NCBI RefSeq assembly: GCF_013363975.1
Contig: NZ_JABWGN010000011.1
Location: 185,588-249,587 of the forward strand
DNA length: 64,000 nt
From: Nonomuraea montanisoli
GTDB lineage: Bacteria > Actinomycetota > Actinomycetes > Streptosporangiales > Streptosporangiaceae
Direction: 5' to 3'
How positions within the stretch are numbered: the first letter of the stretch is position 1; every line of letters begins with the position of its first letter. A program made the position numbers and the translations under genes. Shown here piece by piece: positions 16,548 through 25,352 of this stretch. The notes under the pieces were generated by a model. That model had not been told where the DNA came from and did not search any database. It saw nothing but the letters and a program-made list of their open reading frames with translations.

Positions 16548-17375
16548 TCACCCGATTTCGTAAAAACGTCGCGCGGTTTCGCCCAGGACCAGGTCCCGGT
16601 CCGTGCCCCCCAGCAGGGACGACGTCACCTCCCAGACCGTCCGGTAGTCGGAGGCGAGCAGCGCCACCGGCCAGTCGCTGCCGGCCATCAGCCGCTCGGG
16701 GCCGAACGCCCCCACCGCGTGGTCCACGTACGGCCGCAGGTCCTCCACGGTCCAGTTCGCGTGGTCGGCCTCGGTGACCAGCCCCGACACCTTGGCGTAC
16801 ACGTTGGGCAGGGCCGCCGCCCGCGTGATCTGGGAGGCCCACGGCTCCCACACGTGCTCCCTGACGCGCGGCTTGGACAGGTGGTCCACGACGACGCGCA
16901 GCGTGGGGTGGCGCTCGGCCAGCGTGACGACGTGGTCGAGGTGCCGGGGCAGCAGCGAGACCACGTCGAAGGTCAGCCCGGCCGCCGCCAGCAGGCCCAG
17001 CGACTCCAGCACGGTCTCCTGGACCACCCAGTCCGGGTCCGGCTCGTCGTGGATGAGGTGCCGGACTCCGCGAAACTTCGGATGTCTGGCGTACCGTTCG
17101 ATGGCGCGGGCCGCCTCCTCCGGGCGGTCGAGCGGCACCCAGCCGACCACCGCCGCCACGAAGTCGTGGGCCTCGGCCAGGGCCAGCAGGGCGTCGGTCT
17201 CCGCGTACGAGTCGGCCGCCTGCACCAGCACCGTGGCCTCGACCCCGGCCACGGCCAGCTCCGGCGCCAGGTCGGCCGGCCGGTAGCTGCGGTACAGCAC
17301 GCCCTGGTCCGGGGTCAGCCACGGGTAGGAGCCGGTCTCAAGGTCCCAGAAGTGCTGGTGCGCATCCACGATCAC
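16548..17375 (-). CDS. Amidohydrolase-family TIM-barrel hydrolase (L-fuconolactonase-like)
   Basis: This 275-residue cytoplasmic enzyme belongs to the amidohydrolase_2 family that opens lactones such as L-fuconolactone or 2-pyrone-4,6-dicarboxylate. The N-terminal IVDAHQHFWD supplies two metal or substrate histidines, FRGVRHLIHDEPD and VVDHLSKP are the mid-barrel signatures, and MAGSDWPV holds the conserved Asp near the C-terminus. No sugar-catabolic genes are nearby, so the substrate cannot be named. A strong stem-loop separates it from pckG. Confidence 0.82.
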   Translation of the reverse strand: MIVDAHQHFWDLETGSYPWLTPDQGVLYRSYRPADLAPELAVAGVEATVLVQAADSYAETDALLALAEAHDFVAAVVGWVPLDRPEEAARAIERYARHPKFRGVRHLIHDEPDPDWVVQETVLESLGLLAAAGLTFDVVSLLPRHLDHVVTLAERHPTLRVVVDHLSKPRVREHVWEPWASQITRAAALPNVYAKVSGLVTEADHANWTVEDLRPYVDHAVGAFGPERLMAGSDWPVALLASDYRTVWEVTSSLLGGTDRDLVLGETARRFYEIG

Positions 17376-17428
17376 GCAGCAAACCTAGGATGTCTGGCTC
17401 TCCCGGGCAAGGGCCTCAGGGGGCCACG

Positions 17429-17460
17429 CGGCCGGCCCGGCGCCGTTGACGGGCCGGCCG
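17429..17460 (-). terminator. Stem-loop terminator after pckG
   Basis: Perfect 11-bp arms CGGCCGGCCCG and CGGGCCGGCCG enclose a 10-base loop 39 bp beyond the pckG stop codon and 54 bp before the next gene. There is no U-tail, as is usual for hairpin terminators in this GC range. Confidence 0.6.
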
Positions 17461-17498
17461 CGGAAGGCCAGGGGGATGGCTTTACCTCGTCGCGCGCC

Positions 17499-19292
<1,794 letters not shown>

Positions 19293-19328
19293 GGCTCCGG
19301 CTCCTCCACGGTGTTCAGGGCCCAGTCA

Positions 19329-19358
19329 TCATTAACGACGAAGCCGCGGGAAAGCCAA
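19329..19358 (-). promoter_or_regulatory. Candidate pckG promoter
   Basis: On the minus strand TTGGCT (19358-19353) and TAATGA (19334-19329) are separated by 18 bases, about 40 bp before the start codon. The weakest of the three operator-like dyads (19360-19371) abuts the -35 box. The assignment rests on sequence alone. Confidence 0.4.
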
Positions 19359-19359
19359 T

Positions 19360-19371
19360 TGGCATAGACCT
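19360..19371. promoter_or_regulatory. Degenerate third HutC/DasR-like operator at the pckG promoter
   Basis: TGGCATAGACCT (plus strand) shares 9 of 12 bases with the DasR consensus TGGTCTAGACCA and lies directly upstream of the candidate -35 box of pckG. It is the weakest of the three copies and meaningful mainly because of the two better ones upstream. Confidence 0.35.
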
Positions 19372-19480
19372 TTTCGCGTCGGCGTCGCCGCAGGCAGGGG
19401 CCTTGACGATTGAGGGAGCCTACCCATCCCGAACGGTTTTAAAAGAAATTCCTCCGGCACCTCCACCGGCCTCCGGAGCA

Positions 19481-19522
19481 TGGTCTAAACCAATTCCCGG
19501 AGTGGTATAAACCATTTCCCGA
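19481..19522. promoter_or_regulatory. Two direct-repeated GntR (HutC/DasR-type) operators upstream of pckG
   Basis: TGGTCTAAACCA (19481-19492) and TGGTATAAACCA (19503-19514) both match GT-N-TA-N-AC, the HutC-subfamily operator core. The first differs by one base from the DasR site TGGTCTAGACCA. Each is followed by an AT-rich, near-identical tail (ATTCCCG and TTTCCCG), giving a 20-bp repeat with a 22-bp period, two helical turns, which suits cooperative binding. They lie about 190-230 bp before pckG and just after the stop of the next gene upstream. Confidence 0.65.
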
Positions 19523-19542
19523 TTCGTTTTCGCTGCGTGCTC

Positions 19543-20064
19543 TCAGTTCTGGACGTCGGGCCCGGAGGAGCGGACGCGGTCGACGTGGCTCAGGGCGTCC
19601 CGCAGATCCGCCAGCCACGTGTCGGTGTGTCGGCCGACCAGGCGCACGCACCACGCGAGCGCGTCGCTGCGGCTGCGGGCCACGCCGGCGGCCACGAGCG
19701 TGTCGAGGACCTGCCGCTCCGACTGCCGCAGCCGGGTCATCACCGGCACGGACAGAGTGGTGAACATCACAGTGAGGTCGCCACAGGTGACGCCCCAGGA
19801 CACCTTCTGCCGGAACCTGCGCTCGGCCTCGCGCGCGATCTCGATGCGGCGCTCCCGGGTCTCCTCCCTGAAGCGCAGGGCCAGCCCCTCGACGAGGGCC
19901 TCCCGCTCCTCCTCCGGCGTCTCGCCGGACGGCTCGGGCAGCGTGCCGATGACCGCGATCTCCTCGCGGTCGCGGACGATCTCGGGCGCCCCGGTGAACC
20001 AGTCCTCGGGCAGGCGGCCGGTGAACCACGCGCGTACCTGTGCGGTGCTTTCTACGCTTTCCAT
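19543..20064 (-). CDS. Conserved actinobacterial-type protein with putative ribbon-helix-helix segment
   Basis: This is a 173-residue cytoplasmic protein without a family I can name. The N-terminus is acidic (RAWFTGRLPEDWFTGAPEIV), the middle is a charged helix rich in Glu/Arg, and the C-terminus (TRLRQSERQVLDTLVAAGVA then RSRSDALAWCVR) looks like a ribbon-helix-helix DNA-binding motif. Its ATG is embedded in the perfect palindrome TGTAATCAGAATTACA, the expected location for an autorepression operator. A TAATTC box 7 bases before the ATG would make it leaderless. I infer a small regulator; the target beyond itself is unknown. Confidence 0.7.
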   Translation of the reverse strand: MESVESTAQVRAWFTGRLPEDWFTGAPEIVRDREEIAVIGTLPEPSGETPEEEREALVEGLALRFREETRERRIEIAREAERRFRQKVSWGVTCGDLTVMFTTLSVPVMTRLRQSERQVLDTLVAAGVARSRSDALAWCVRLVGRHTDTWLADLRDALSHVDRVRSSGPDVQN

Positions 20065-20079
20065 GTAATCAGAATTACA
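20064..20079. promoter_or_regulatory. Palindrome covering the -10 and start codon of the putative regulator
   Basis: TGTAAT-CAGA-ATTACA has perfect 6-base arms and is AT-rich in a very GC-rich chromosome. Its last base is the A of the ATG at 20064, and it contains the only plausible -10 (TAATTC on the minus strand). Binding here would block transcription of the gene at 19543-20064. Confidence 0.55.
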
Positions 20080-20132
20080 CCATTGCTGGGCGCACGCACG
20101 CACCGGAGGGTGCGAAGCGGATGACCGCGGGG

Positions 20133-21281
20133 TTACCTGACCCTGGCCGAGAGGGCAGGGCTGATCCGGACGACGCCGGCGAGGTTGCGGGTGTGCACAG
20201 GACTGATCTTGACCACGTCGCCCGTGCGCGGCGCCTGGATCATCTTGCCGCCGCCCCAGTAGATGGCCACGTGCGAGATGTAGCCGGGATTGGTCGGGTC
20301 GCTGCGCCAGAAGATGAGGTCGCCCGGCTGCGCCTGCGACAGCGGCACCTGGGGGCCCGTCACCCACTGCTGGTGGGTCACGCGCGGCATCTTGACGCCG
20401 GCCTGGGCGTAGGCCCACTGCACCAGGCCCGAGCAGTCGAACGTGTCGGGCCCCTCGGCGCCCCACACGTACGGCCGGCCGAGCTTGGAGGCCGCCGCCT
20501 TCAGCGCCACGGTGATCTGCGCGGCCGAGACGAGCGCGCCGGCGGCCCACACCCGCGCCTGCTTCTTGGCCGGCGGCAGCACCGGGTTGACCATGGCCAC
20601 CTGCGTGCCCTTGGGCAGCGCCTTGAGCAGGGAGTCGCGCAGCTTCGCCGAGTTGGCCTTGGGAGCACTGACGATCAGCGCGTTGTCGCGGGGCAGGCCG
20701 AGCCGCTGCCCGGTCTGCCGGGAGACGACGGCGTCCACCGCGCCGAAGCCCGTCGTGGCGTACGCGCCGATGCGCAGCGGGCCGGCCGGGCCGTTCACGC
20801 GGCTGTGCAGCGACAGCCCGCCGTCGTTGCCGAGCACGAACGAGACCGCGACGTCGCCCGCCGCGACGTTCTTCCACAGCGCGTCGGAGGCCGCGGTGAC
20901 CTTCGGCGTGTAGGAGCGGAACGTGGAGGGATCGACCGCGAGGGTCTGCACCCGCTTGCCGTCGAGCGTGATGGAGGCCGCGTCGGCCAGTTCCAGCGCC
21001 CGCACGCCGCGTAAGCGCGCCACCTTCTCCAGCAGCTTCGTGGTGAACGGCTTGCGCGTGACGACGAACAGGTTGGGCTTGTGCAGCGTGCCCAGCGGCT
21101 TGACCTCGGGCGCCGGGCCGGACTCGGCGACCAGCGTCTGCCGGGGCGAGGGCCGCTCCTGCAGGGGCGCCGTCGCCGCGGCCTGCCCCTGCCGCAGCGG
21201 CGTCTTCGGTACGCGGGGCTGCACCAGCAGGAGCACGTCGGCGGTCAGCACCGCGACGAGCGCCACCACGATGACCGGCAC
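20133..21281 (-). CDS. Membrane-anchored NlpC/P60 peptidoglycan endopeptidase
   Basis: The C-terminal 130 residues form an NlpC/P60 cysteine peptidase (WGAEGPDTFDCSGLVQWAY with the nucleophile Cys, GYISHVAIYWGGG with the His) that cuts wall stem peptides. A single membrane segment is at the N-terminus and a region of about 200 residues lies between. GTG at 21281 is the first usual start codon, giving 382 residues, but the frame continues upstream for about 70 codons with strong coding bias. This part encodes a cytoplasmic tail rich in His-Pro-Gly followed by four Arg before the membrane helix. No ATG, GTG or TTG begins that tail, so the true start is unresolved. Confidence 0.8.
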   Translation of the reverse strand: MPVIVVALVAVLTADVLLLVQPRVPKTPLRQGQAAATAPLQERPSPRQTLVAESGPAPEVKPLGTLHKPNLFVVTRKPFTTKLLEKVARLRGVRALELADAASITLDGKRVQTLAVDPSTFRSYTPKVTAASDALWKNVAAGDVAVSFVLGNDGGLSLHSRVNGPAGPLRIGAYATTGFGAVDAVVSRQTGQRLGLPRDNALIVSAPKANSAKLRDSLLKALPKGTQVAMVNPVLPPAKKQARVWAAGALVSAAQITVALKAAASKLGRPYVWGAEGPDTFDCSGLVQWAYAQAGVKMPRVTHQQWVTGPQVPLSQAQPGDLIFWRSDPTNPGYISHVAIYWGGGKMIQAPRTGDVVKISPVHTRNLAGVVRISPALSARVR

Positions 21282-21466
21282 CAGCCGCGCGTGGTCACGC
21301 CGGCGGCGCGGAGGCGGCGCGTACGGGCCCTGGGGATGGCCGTGCGGGTGACCGTAGGGGTGGCCGTGCGGGTGAGCGTGCGGGTGCTGCGCCGGGGACT
21401 TCAGCAGGTAGCTCAGGTCCTGCTTGATGGCCGAGCCGCGGCGCAGCCCCGGGGCAGCAGAAAGCG

Positions 21467-21492
21467 CCGCCGGGCCGTCGTGGGCCCGGCGG
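21467..21492 (-). terminator. Terminator after greA
   Basis: Perfect 10-bp arms (CCGCCGGGCC and GGCCCGGCGG) with a 6-base loop stand 17 bp beyond the greA stop, followed on the minus strand by CGCTTTCT. It separates greA from the NlpC/P60 gene, although the open frame of the latter runs through it. Confidence 0.65.
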
Positions 21493-21508
21493 TGCGTGTC
21501 TCCGGGGG

Positions 21509-22009
21509 TCAGTTCCCGATGTACGGCACGGCCTCGAGGATCTCGACCGTGTTCTGACGGCCGTTGGGCATGCTGTACGTGGCCTTCTCACCGATCTTCT
21601 TGCCGTTGATCGCCGCCCCGAGCGGGGACTTGGGCGAGTACACGTCGATCGGGGCGCCGCTCTCCTCGCGGGAGGCGAGCAGGAAGGTCACCTCGTCGTC
21701 GTCGCCGACGAACCGGATCGTCACGGTCATGCCCGGGCCCACGACGCCCTCGGTCTTGGGAGCCTCCCCGACCTTCGCGTTGTCGATGATCTGGCGGAGG
21801 TGGAAGATGCGGGCCTCCATCTTGCCCTGCTCGTCCTTGGCCGCGTGGTAGCCGCCGTTCTCCTTCAGATCACCCTCTTCGCGGGCGGCCTCGATCTTCT
21901 TGGCGATGTCGACGCGCCCTGGGCCCGAGAGATATTCGTACTCCGCCTTCAGGCGGTCGTACGCCTCCTGCGTCAGCCATGTGACGTTCTCATCGCGAGA
22001 GTCGGCCAC
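21509..22009 (-). CDS. greA: Transcription elongation factor GreA
   Basis: GreA rescues backtracked RNA polymerase by stimulating cleavage of the 3' end of the nascent RNA. The 166-residue protein has the N-terminal coiled coil (WLTQEAYDRLKAEYEYLSGP) with the acidic tip EEGDLKENGGYHAAKDEQ, and the C-terminal FKBP-like domain (VYSPKSPLGAAINGKKIGE). The GTG at 22009 has GGAG at the right distance; a frame extension to 22108 does not resemble GreA. M. tuberculosis has the same neighbours (DUF4307 and mca upstream). Confidence 0.97.
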   Translation of the reverse strand: MADSRDENVTWLTQEAYDRLKAEYEYLSGPGRVDIAKKIEAAREEGDLKENGGYHAAKDEQGKMEARIFHLRQIIDNAKVGEAPKTEGVVGPGMTVTIRFVGDDDEVTFLLASREESGAPIDVYSPKSPLGAAINGKKIGEKATYSMPNGRQNTVEILEAVPYIGN

Positions 22010-22113
22010 GGGTTCTCCTTGCTTGCCTAGGGGCCCTGGAACACTGAGGACGCCTGTGCGGTCGAATTGCGAAAGGCTAACAAGCCGGCCGCGCCAACGC
22101 TTCCCCAAACGTC

Positions 22114-22533
22114 TTATTCTATGAGATTGCAGTACTGGATGTGGACCGAAGCGGCCTCGGCGGTGGTGTCCAGCCGCTCCTTGAGCTGCTTACTACCCTC
22201 TCCCGGCCCGATTCTTACGTCCTTGGTGCCCACCTCGGCATGCCCGGCGTCCAGGGCCCTGAGCTGACAGACGGCCGCGCGGTCGTCCGGCTTGGCCACG
22301 GTGAAGACGATCTCGGCCTGACTCGGCTCCACGGTGAACGACACCACCTGCGCCACGGCGCCGGACGTGCTGCCGGTCATCGACCACATCACGTAGCCCC
22401 ATCCGCCCGCGATGATGGCCACCAGCACGCCGATGACGACGTGCACGACGAGACGGCCGCCTCGCTTGGGACGGTCCGGGTAGTCGTCGGGTGTGCCGAG
22501 AACTGGCCCGTTCCCGACATCTCTGGTGGCCAT
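22114..22533 (-). CDS. DUF4307 membrane protein
   Basis: This 139-residue protein has one membrane segment (VVHVVIGVLVAIIAGGWGYVMW) and an extracytoplasmic domain with two cysteines, VCQLRALDAGHAEVG and the C-terminal HIQYCNL. It matches the DUF4307 family that sits between greA and mca in actinobacteria (Rv1081c in M. tuberculosis). No function is established. The ATG at 22533 follows GGGAG; the open frame upstream of it is not needed. It is divergent from mca. Confidence 0.85.
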   Translation of the reverse strand: MATRDVGNGPVLGTPDDYPDRPKRGGRLVVHVVIGVLVAIIAGGWGYVMWSMTGSTSGAVAQVVSFTVEPSQAEIVFTVAKPDDRAAVCQLRALDAGHAEVGTKDVRIGPGEGSKQLKERLDTTAEAASVHIQYCNLIE

Positions 22534-22667
22534 GGCGGAATCTCCCTGCACTCCCTCAGCGTTATCCGAGACAATTGTCGCCCGCGGGGGCAGTGCCCTC
22601 GCGACCGCCCAGCAGAAAGTAACCTCTCTGGGCGCCTGTTCGGTCCGACTGAGGAGACATCGAGCCC

Positions 22668-23552
22668 GTGAGTGCACCGCTGAGGCTGATGGCCGTCCAC
22701 GCCCACCCTGACGACGAGTCCAGCAAGGGCGCCGCGACGATGGCCCGTTATGTCCGCGAAGGCGTGGAGGTGCTGGTCTGTACCCTCACGGGCGGTGAGC
22801 GGGGCTCGGTGCTCAACCCGAAGATGGACCGGCCCGAGATCGTGGCCAACATCGCCGAGGTGCGCAAGGCCGAGATGGACCGGGCGCGCGAGATCCTCGG
22901 CGTGCGGCAGCAGTTCCTCGGCTTCGTCGACTCCGGCCTGCCGGAGAACGAGGACGAGGCGCTGCCCGAGGGCTGCTTCGCCCTGCAGAAGCTGGAGGAC
23001 GCCTCCCGGCCGCTGGTCGCCGCCGTGCGCGAGTTCCGCCCGCACGTCATCATCACCTACGACGACGACGGCGGCTACCCGCACCCCGACCACATCATGA
23101 CGAACAAGGTCTCGGTGGAGGCGTTCGACGCCGCCGGCGACCCCGACCGCTACCCGGGCACGGGCGAGCCGTGGCAGCCGCTGAAGCTCTACTACCAGAT
23201 GGGCTTCACCAAGGAGCGGTTCGAGGCGCTGCACGAGGCCATGACCGCGCGCGGCATGGGCTCGCCGTACGCCGACTGGATCGCGCGCTGGGAGGACCGC
23301 CCCGCCAAGTGGCCGGTGACGACCCGCGTGCCGTGCGCTGACTACTTCGAGATCCGCGACGAGGCGCTCAAGGCGCACGCCACGCAGATCGACCCCGACA
23401 GCTGGTGGTTCGTCTGTCCGCGCGAGCTCCAGCGCGAGATCTGGCCGACCGAGGACTACCACCTGGCCCGCTCGCTGGTCGACACCGAGCTGCCCGAGGA
23501 CGACCTGTTCACCGGCATCCACGCCGACGAGGTCTCGCCCGCCTGCCCCTGA
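22668..23552 (+). CDS. mca: Mycothiol S-conjugate amidase Mca
   Basis: Mca hydrolyses mycothiol adducts of electrophiles and drugs to a mercapturic acid for export and GlcN-inositol for recycling. The 294-residue cytoplasmic zinc enzyme has the LmbE-type motif HAHPDDES at residues 11-18 and the second metal block GGYPHPDH. The substitution pattern and C-terminal LVDTELPEDDLFTGI favour Mca over the biosynthetic deacetylase MshB. GTG at 22668 is preceded by GAGGAG. It is strong evidence that the host makes mycothiol. Confidence 0.96.
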   Translation: MSAPLRLMAVHAHPDDESSKGAATMARYVREGVEVLVCTLTGGERGSVLNPKMDRPEIVANIAEVRKAEMDRAREILGVRQQFLGFVDSGLPENEDEALPEGCFALQKLEDASRPLVAAVREFRPHVIITYDDDGGYPHPDHIMTNKVSVEAFDAAGDPDRYPGTGEPWQPLKLYYQMGFTKERFEALHEAMTARGMGSPYADWIARWEDRPAKWPVTTRVPCADYFEIRDEALKAHATQIDPDSWWFVCPRELQREIWPTEDYHLARSLVDTELPEDDLFTGIHADEVSPACP

Positions 23553-23624
23553 GCGGCCCCCGGGCCGACCTGCACAGACCCGGCCCCTGGGCCGACCGCG
23601 GCACCCCGGTGGCACACTGGAAAG

Positions 23625-23789
23625 GTGACAGTTCTCGCAGCCGGTGACGTGAGCCCGGGCCTGCTCGGTTTCGTGGTGGTCGCCCTCATCGGGGTGGCCT
23701 TGTACTTCCTCATCAAGTCGATGAACAAGCAGATGTCGAAGATCAAGGTCCCGCACGAGGGCGACACGGACGACAGGAAAGCCGAGTAG
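23625..23789 (+). CDS. Small single-span membrane protein, 54 aa
   Basis: This short gene starts at GTG 23625 and encodes one hydrophobic helix (GLLGFVVVALIGVALYFLIK) followed by a basic then acidic tail ending in DRKAE. It keeps the strong third-position G/C bias of its neighbours and ends one base before the ATG of the GNAT gene, so the two are probably co-translated. A small protein in the same position follows mca in mycobacteria (Rv1083). A function is not known. Confidence 0.8.
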   Translation: MTVLAAGDVSPGLLGFVVVALIGVALYFLIKSMNKQMSKIKVPHEGDTDDRKAE

Positions 23790-24080
23790 ATGGCCATCGA
23801 AGTAGTCGACGACCCGGCGCGGAGCCGGTTCGAGGTTCTCGTGGACGGCGAGGTGGCCGGGTTCGCCGACTACCGCCTGCTGCCCCAGAAGATCGTCTTC
23901 ACCCACACCGAGGTGCGGCCCGAGCTCGAGGGCCAGGGCCTGGCGGGCCGGCTGGTCGCCCACGCGCTCGACATGAGCCGCGACACCGGCCTGCGGGTCG
24001 TCCCGCTCTGCCCGTACGTCGCGAAGTACATCGAGCGTCACCCCGAGTACAAGGACCTCGTGGACCCCGAGGGCGCCTGA
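23790..24080 (+). CDS. GNAT-like acetyltransferase, COG2388 type
   Basis: This 96-residue minimal GNAT fold binds acetyl-CoA. The motif VRPELEGQGLAGRLVAHALD is the pyrophosphate-binding loop and PLCPYVAKYIERHPEYKDLV is the C-terminal signature of the short YjdJ/COG2388 subgroup, with a conserved Cys. The acceptor substrate is unknown. AGGAAAG ahead of the ATG lies inside the upstream small gene. It ends 12 bp from a convergent gene. Confidence 0.88.
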   Translation: MAIEVVDDPARSRFEVLVDGEVAGFADYRLLPQKIVFTHTEVRPELEGQGLAGRLVAHALDMSRDTGLRVVPLCPYVAKYIERHPEYKDLVDPEGA

Positions 24081-24091
24081 GCCGGCGACGG

Positions 24092-25252
24092 TCAGTACTC
24101 CTTGGGGGACCACGCGCGTTCCAGGGCCAGCGGAAGCCCCCACCACCCGAGGGGCGTGAGCACGTCGTCGGCGTCCACGATGCCGAGATGCCCCCACAGC
24201 GTCACCACGGCCGCGAAGAGCCGCTCGCTGCCGCGCAGCTCGTCGGGGTCGCTCATGTCGACCTCGGTCGTGATGTCCGGGGACTCGGCGATGAGCCGCG
24301 CGATGCGCTCCGGCGAGGCCAGCACGCCCGGGCCGAGCCGGACCAGCGCGGCGGCCGCCGCGACCCAGTCGGCGTACTGGATCTCGCACAGGGCGGCGAG
24401 CACCTGGTCCTCGTGGCTCACCTCGCCGTCCAGGTCGGTGAACTCCTCGACGGTGTCGTCCTCCTCCGACAGGTCGGAGATGGGCCCCGCGACGCCCGCG
24501 GCCACCGACAGCCACAGCTCCATGTCGTCATCGGGCATCGGCCGGCCCTCGAACCCGGCGCAGGCCCGCAGCACGTTGGCCGGGTAGCCCGGCTGGCCGA
24601 GCAGCACCCGCAGCCGCGCCGCGGCCACCTCCAGGTCGGCGACCGGCAGCTCCGGCTGTCTCGGCAGGCCGGCGACGATGCGGCGCAGCTCGCTGAGCGC
24701 CATCGCCTCCTGCTCCTCGAAGACGGCCATCAGCTCCTCGTTCTGCTCGTCGGCGACCGCGAAGCCCGGCACCCGCCCGTCGGGCAGCGGCGTGTTCAGC
24801 CACCGGTCCTGCAGCTCCTCGTACGCGCGGCGGGCTCCCTGGTCGCCCCGCAGCAGCGCGTCGGAGTCGATCTCGCCGGCCCGCACCCGCTCCTCCAGGT
24901 GGCGCACGAGCCGGGAGAACATCTCCTCACCCACCGGCCCGCGCTCGTCCTCCTCCGGCCAGATGAAGAAGCCGGGCGTGAGCAGGATCGGCTCGGTGCC
25001 GGTGGACTCGACCCAGCGCTGCACCTCGCCCACGGTGGCGACACACGCCTCGATCTGCAGCAGGATCTCCTTGGCAGAGTCCCAGAAGACCGGCGACAGC
25101 GGGTTGCCCGCGGCGGCCATCGCGCGCCGCAGGTCGGGCAGGGCCACCAGCGACATGCCCGACGGCACGGACAGCAGCGCCCGCGCCACGTCCCTGCGGG
25201 TCAGGTCCGTGACGCGGCGCCCGGCGTGGGCGCGCACGTACTCGAGGTCCAC
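24092..25252 (-). CDS. Hypothetical protein (acidic, all-alpha)
   Basis: I do not recognise this protein of about 386 residues. It is soluble, strongly acidic and mostly helical, with runs such as LSEEDDTVEEFTDLDGEVSH and conserved-looking Trp-rich patches (LTPLGWWGLPLALERAW at the C-terminus). GTG at 25252 has a GGAGA sequence too close to serve well, and GTG at 25240 is an alternative. It is divergent from the DUF255 gene, with which it shares a gap of about 100 bp. Confidence 0.65.
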   Translation of the reverse strand: MDLEYVRAHAGRRVTDLTRRDVARALLSVPSGMSLVALPDLRRAMAAAGNPLSPVFWDSAKEILLQIEACVATVGEVQRWVESTGTEPILLTPGFFIWPEEDERGPVGEEMFSRLVRHLEERVRAGEIDSDALLRGDQGARRAYEELQDRWLNTPLPDGRVPGFAVADEQNEELMAVFEEQEAMALSELRRIVAGLPRQPELPVADLEVAAARLRVLLGQPGYPANVLRACAGFEGRPMPDDDMELWLSVAAGVAGPISDLSEEDDTVEEFTDLDGEVSHEDQVLAALCEIQYADWVAAAAALVRLGPGVLASPERIARLIAESPDITTEVDMSDPDELRGSERLFAAVVTLWGHLGIVDADDVLTPLGWWGLPLALERAWSPKEY

Positions 25253-25352
25253 TCTCCGTAACCTACGCCTCCACGCCCCGGTACGCGCGCGAAGCCGGTA
25301 TGTGACCGGGAGCCGCGGGCAGGTAGGCCCCGTAGGGTGACCCGGGGAGGTC

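Noticed and set aside
22570..22579. GACAATTGTC palindrome in the DUF4307/mca divergent region
   Set aside because: A 10-bp palindrome without extended arms or matching promoter boxes; too weak to list as an operator.
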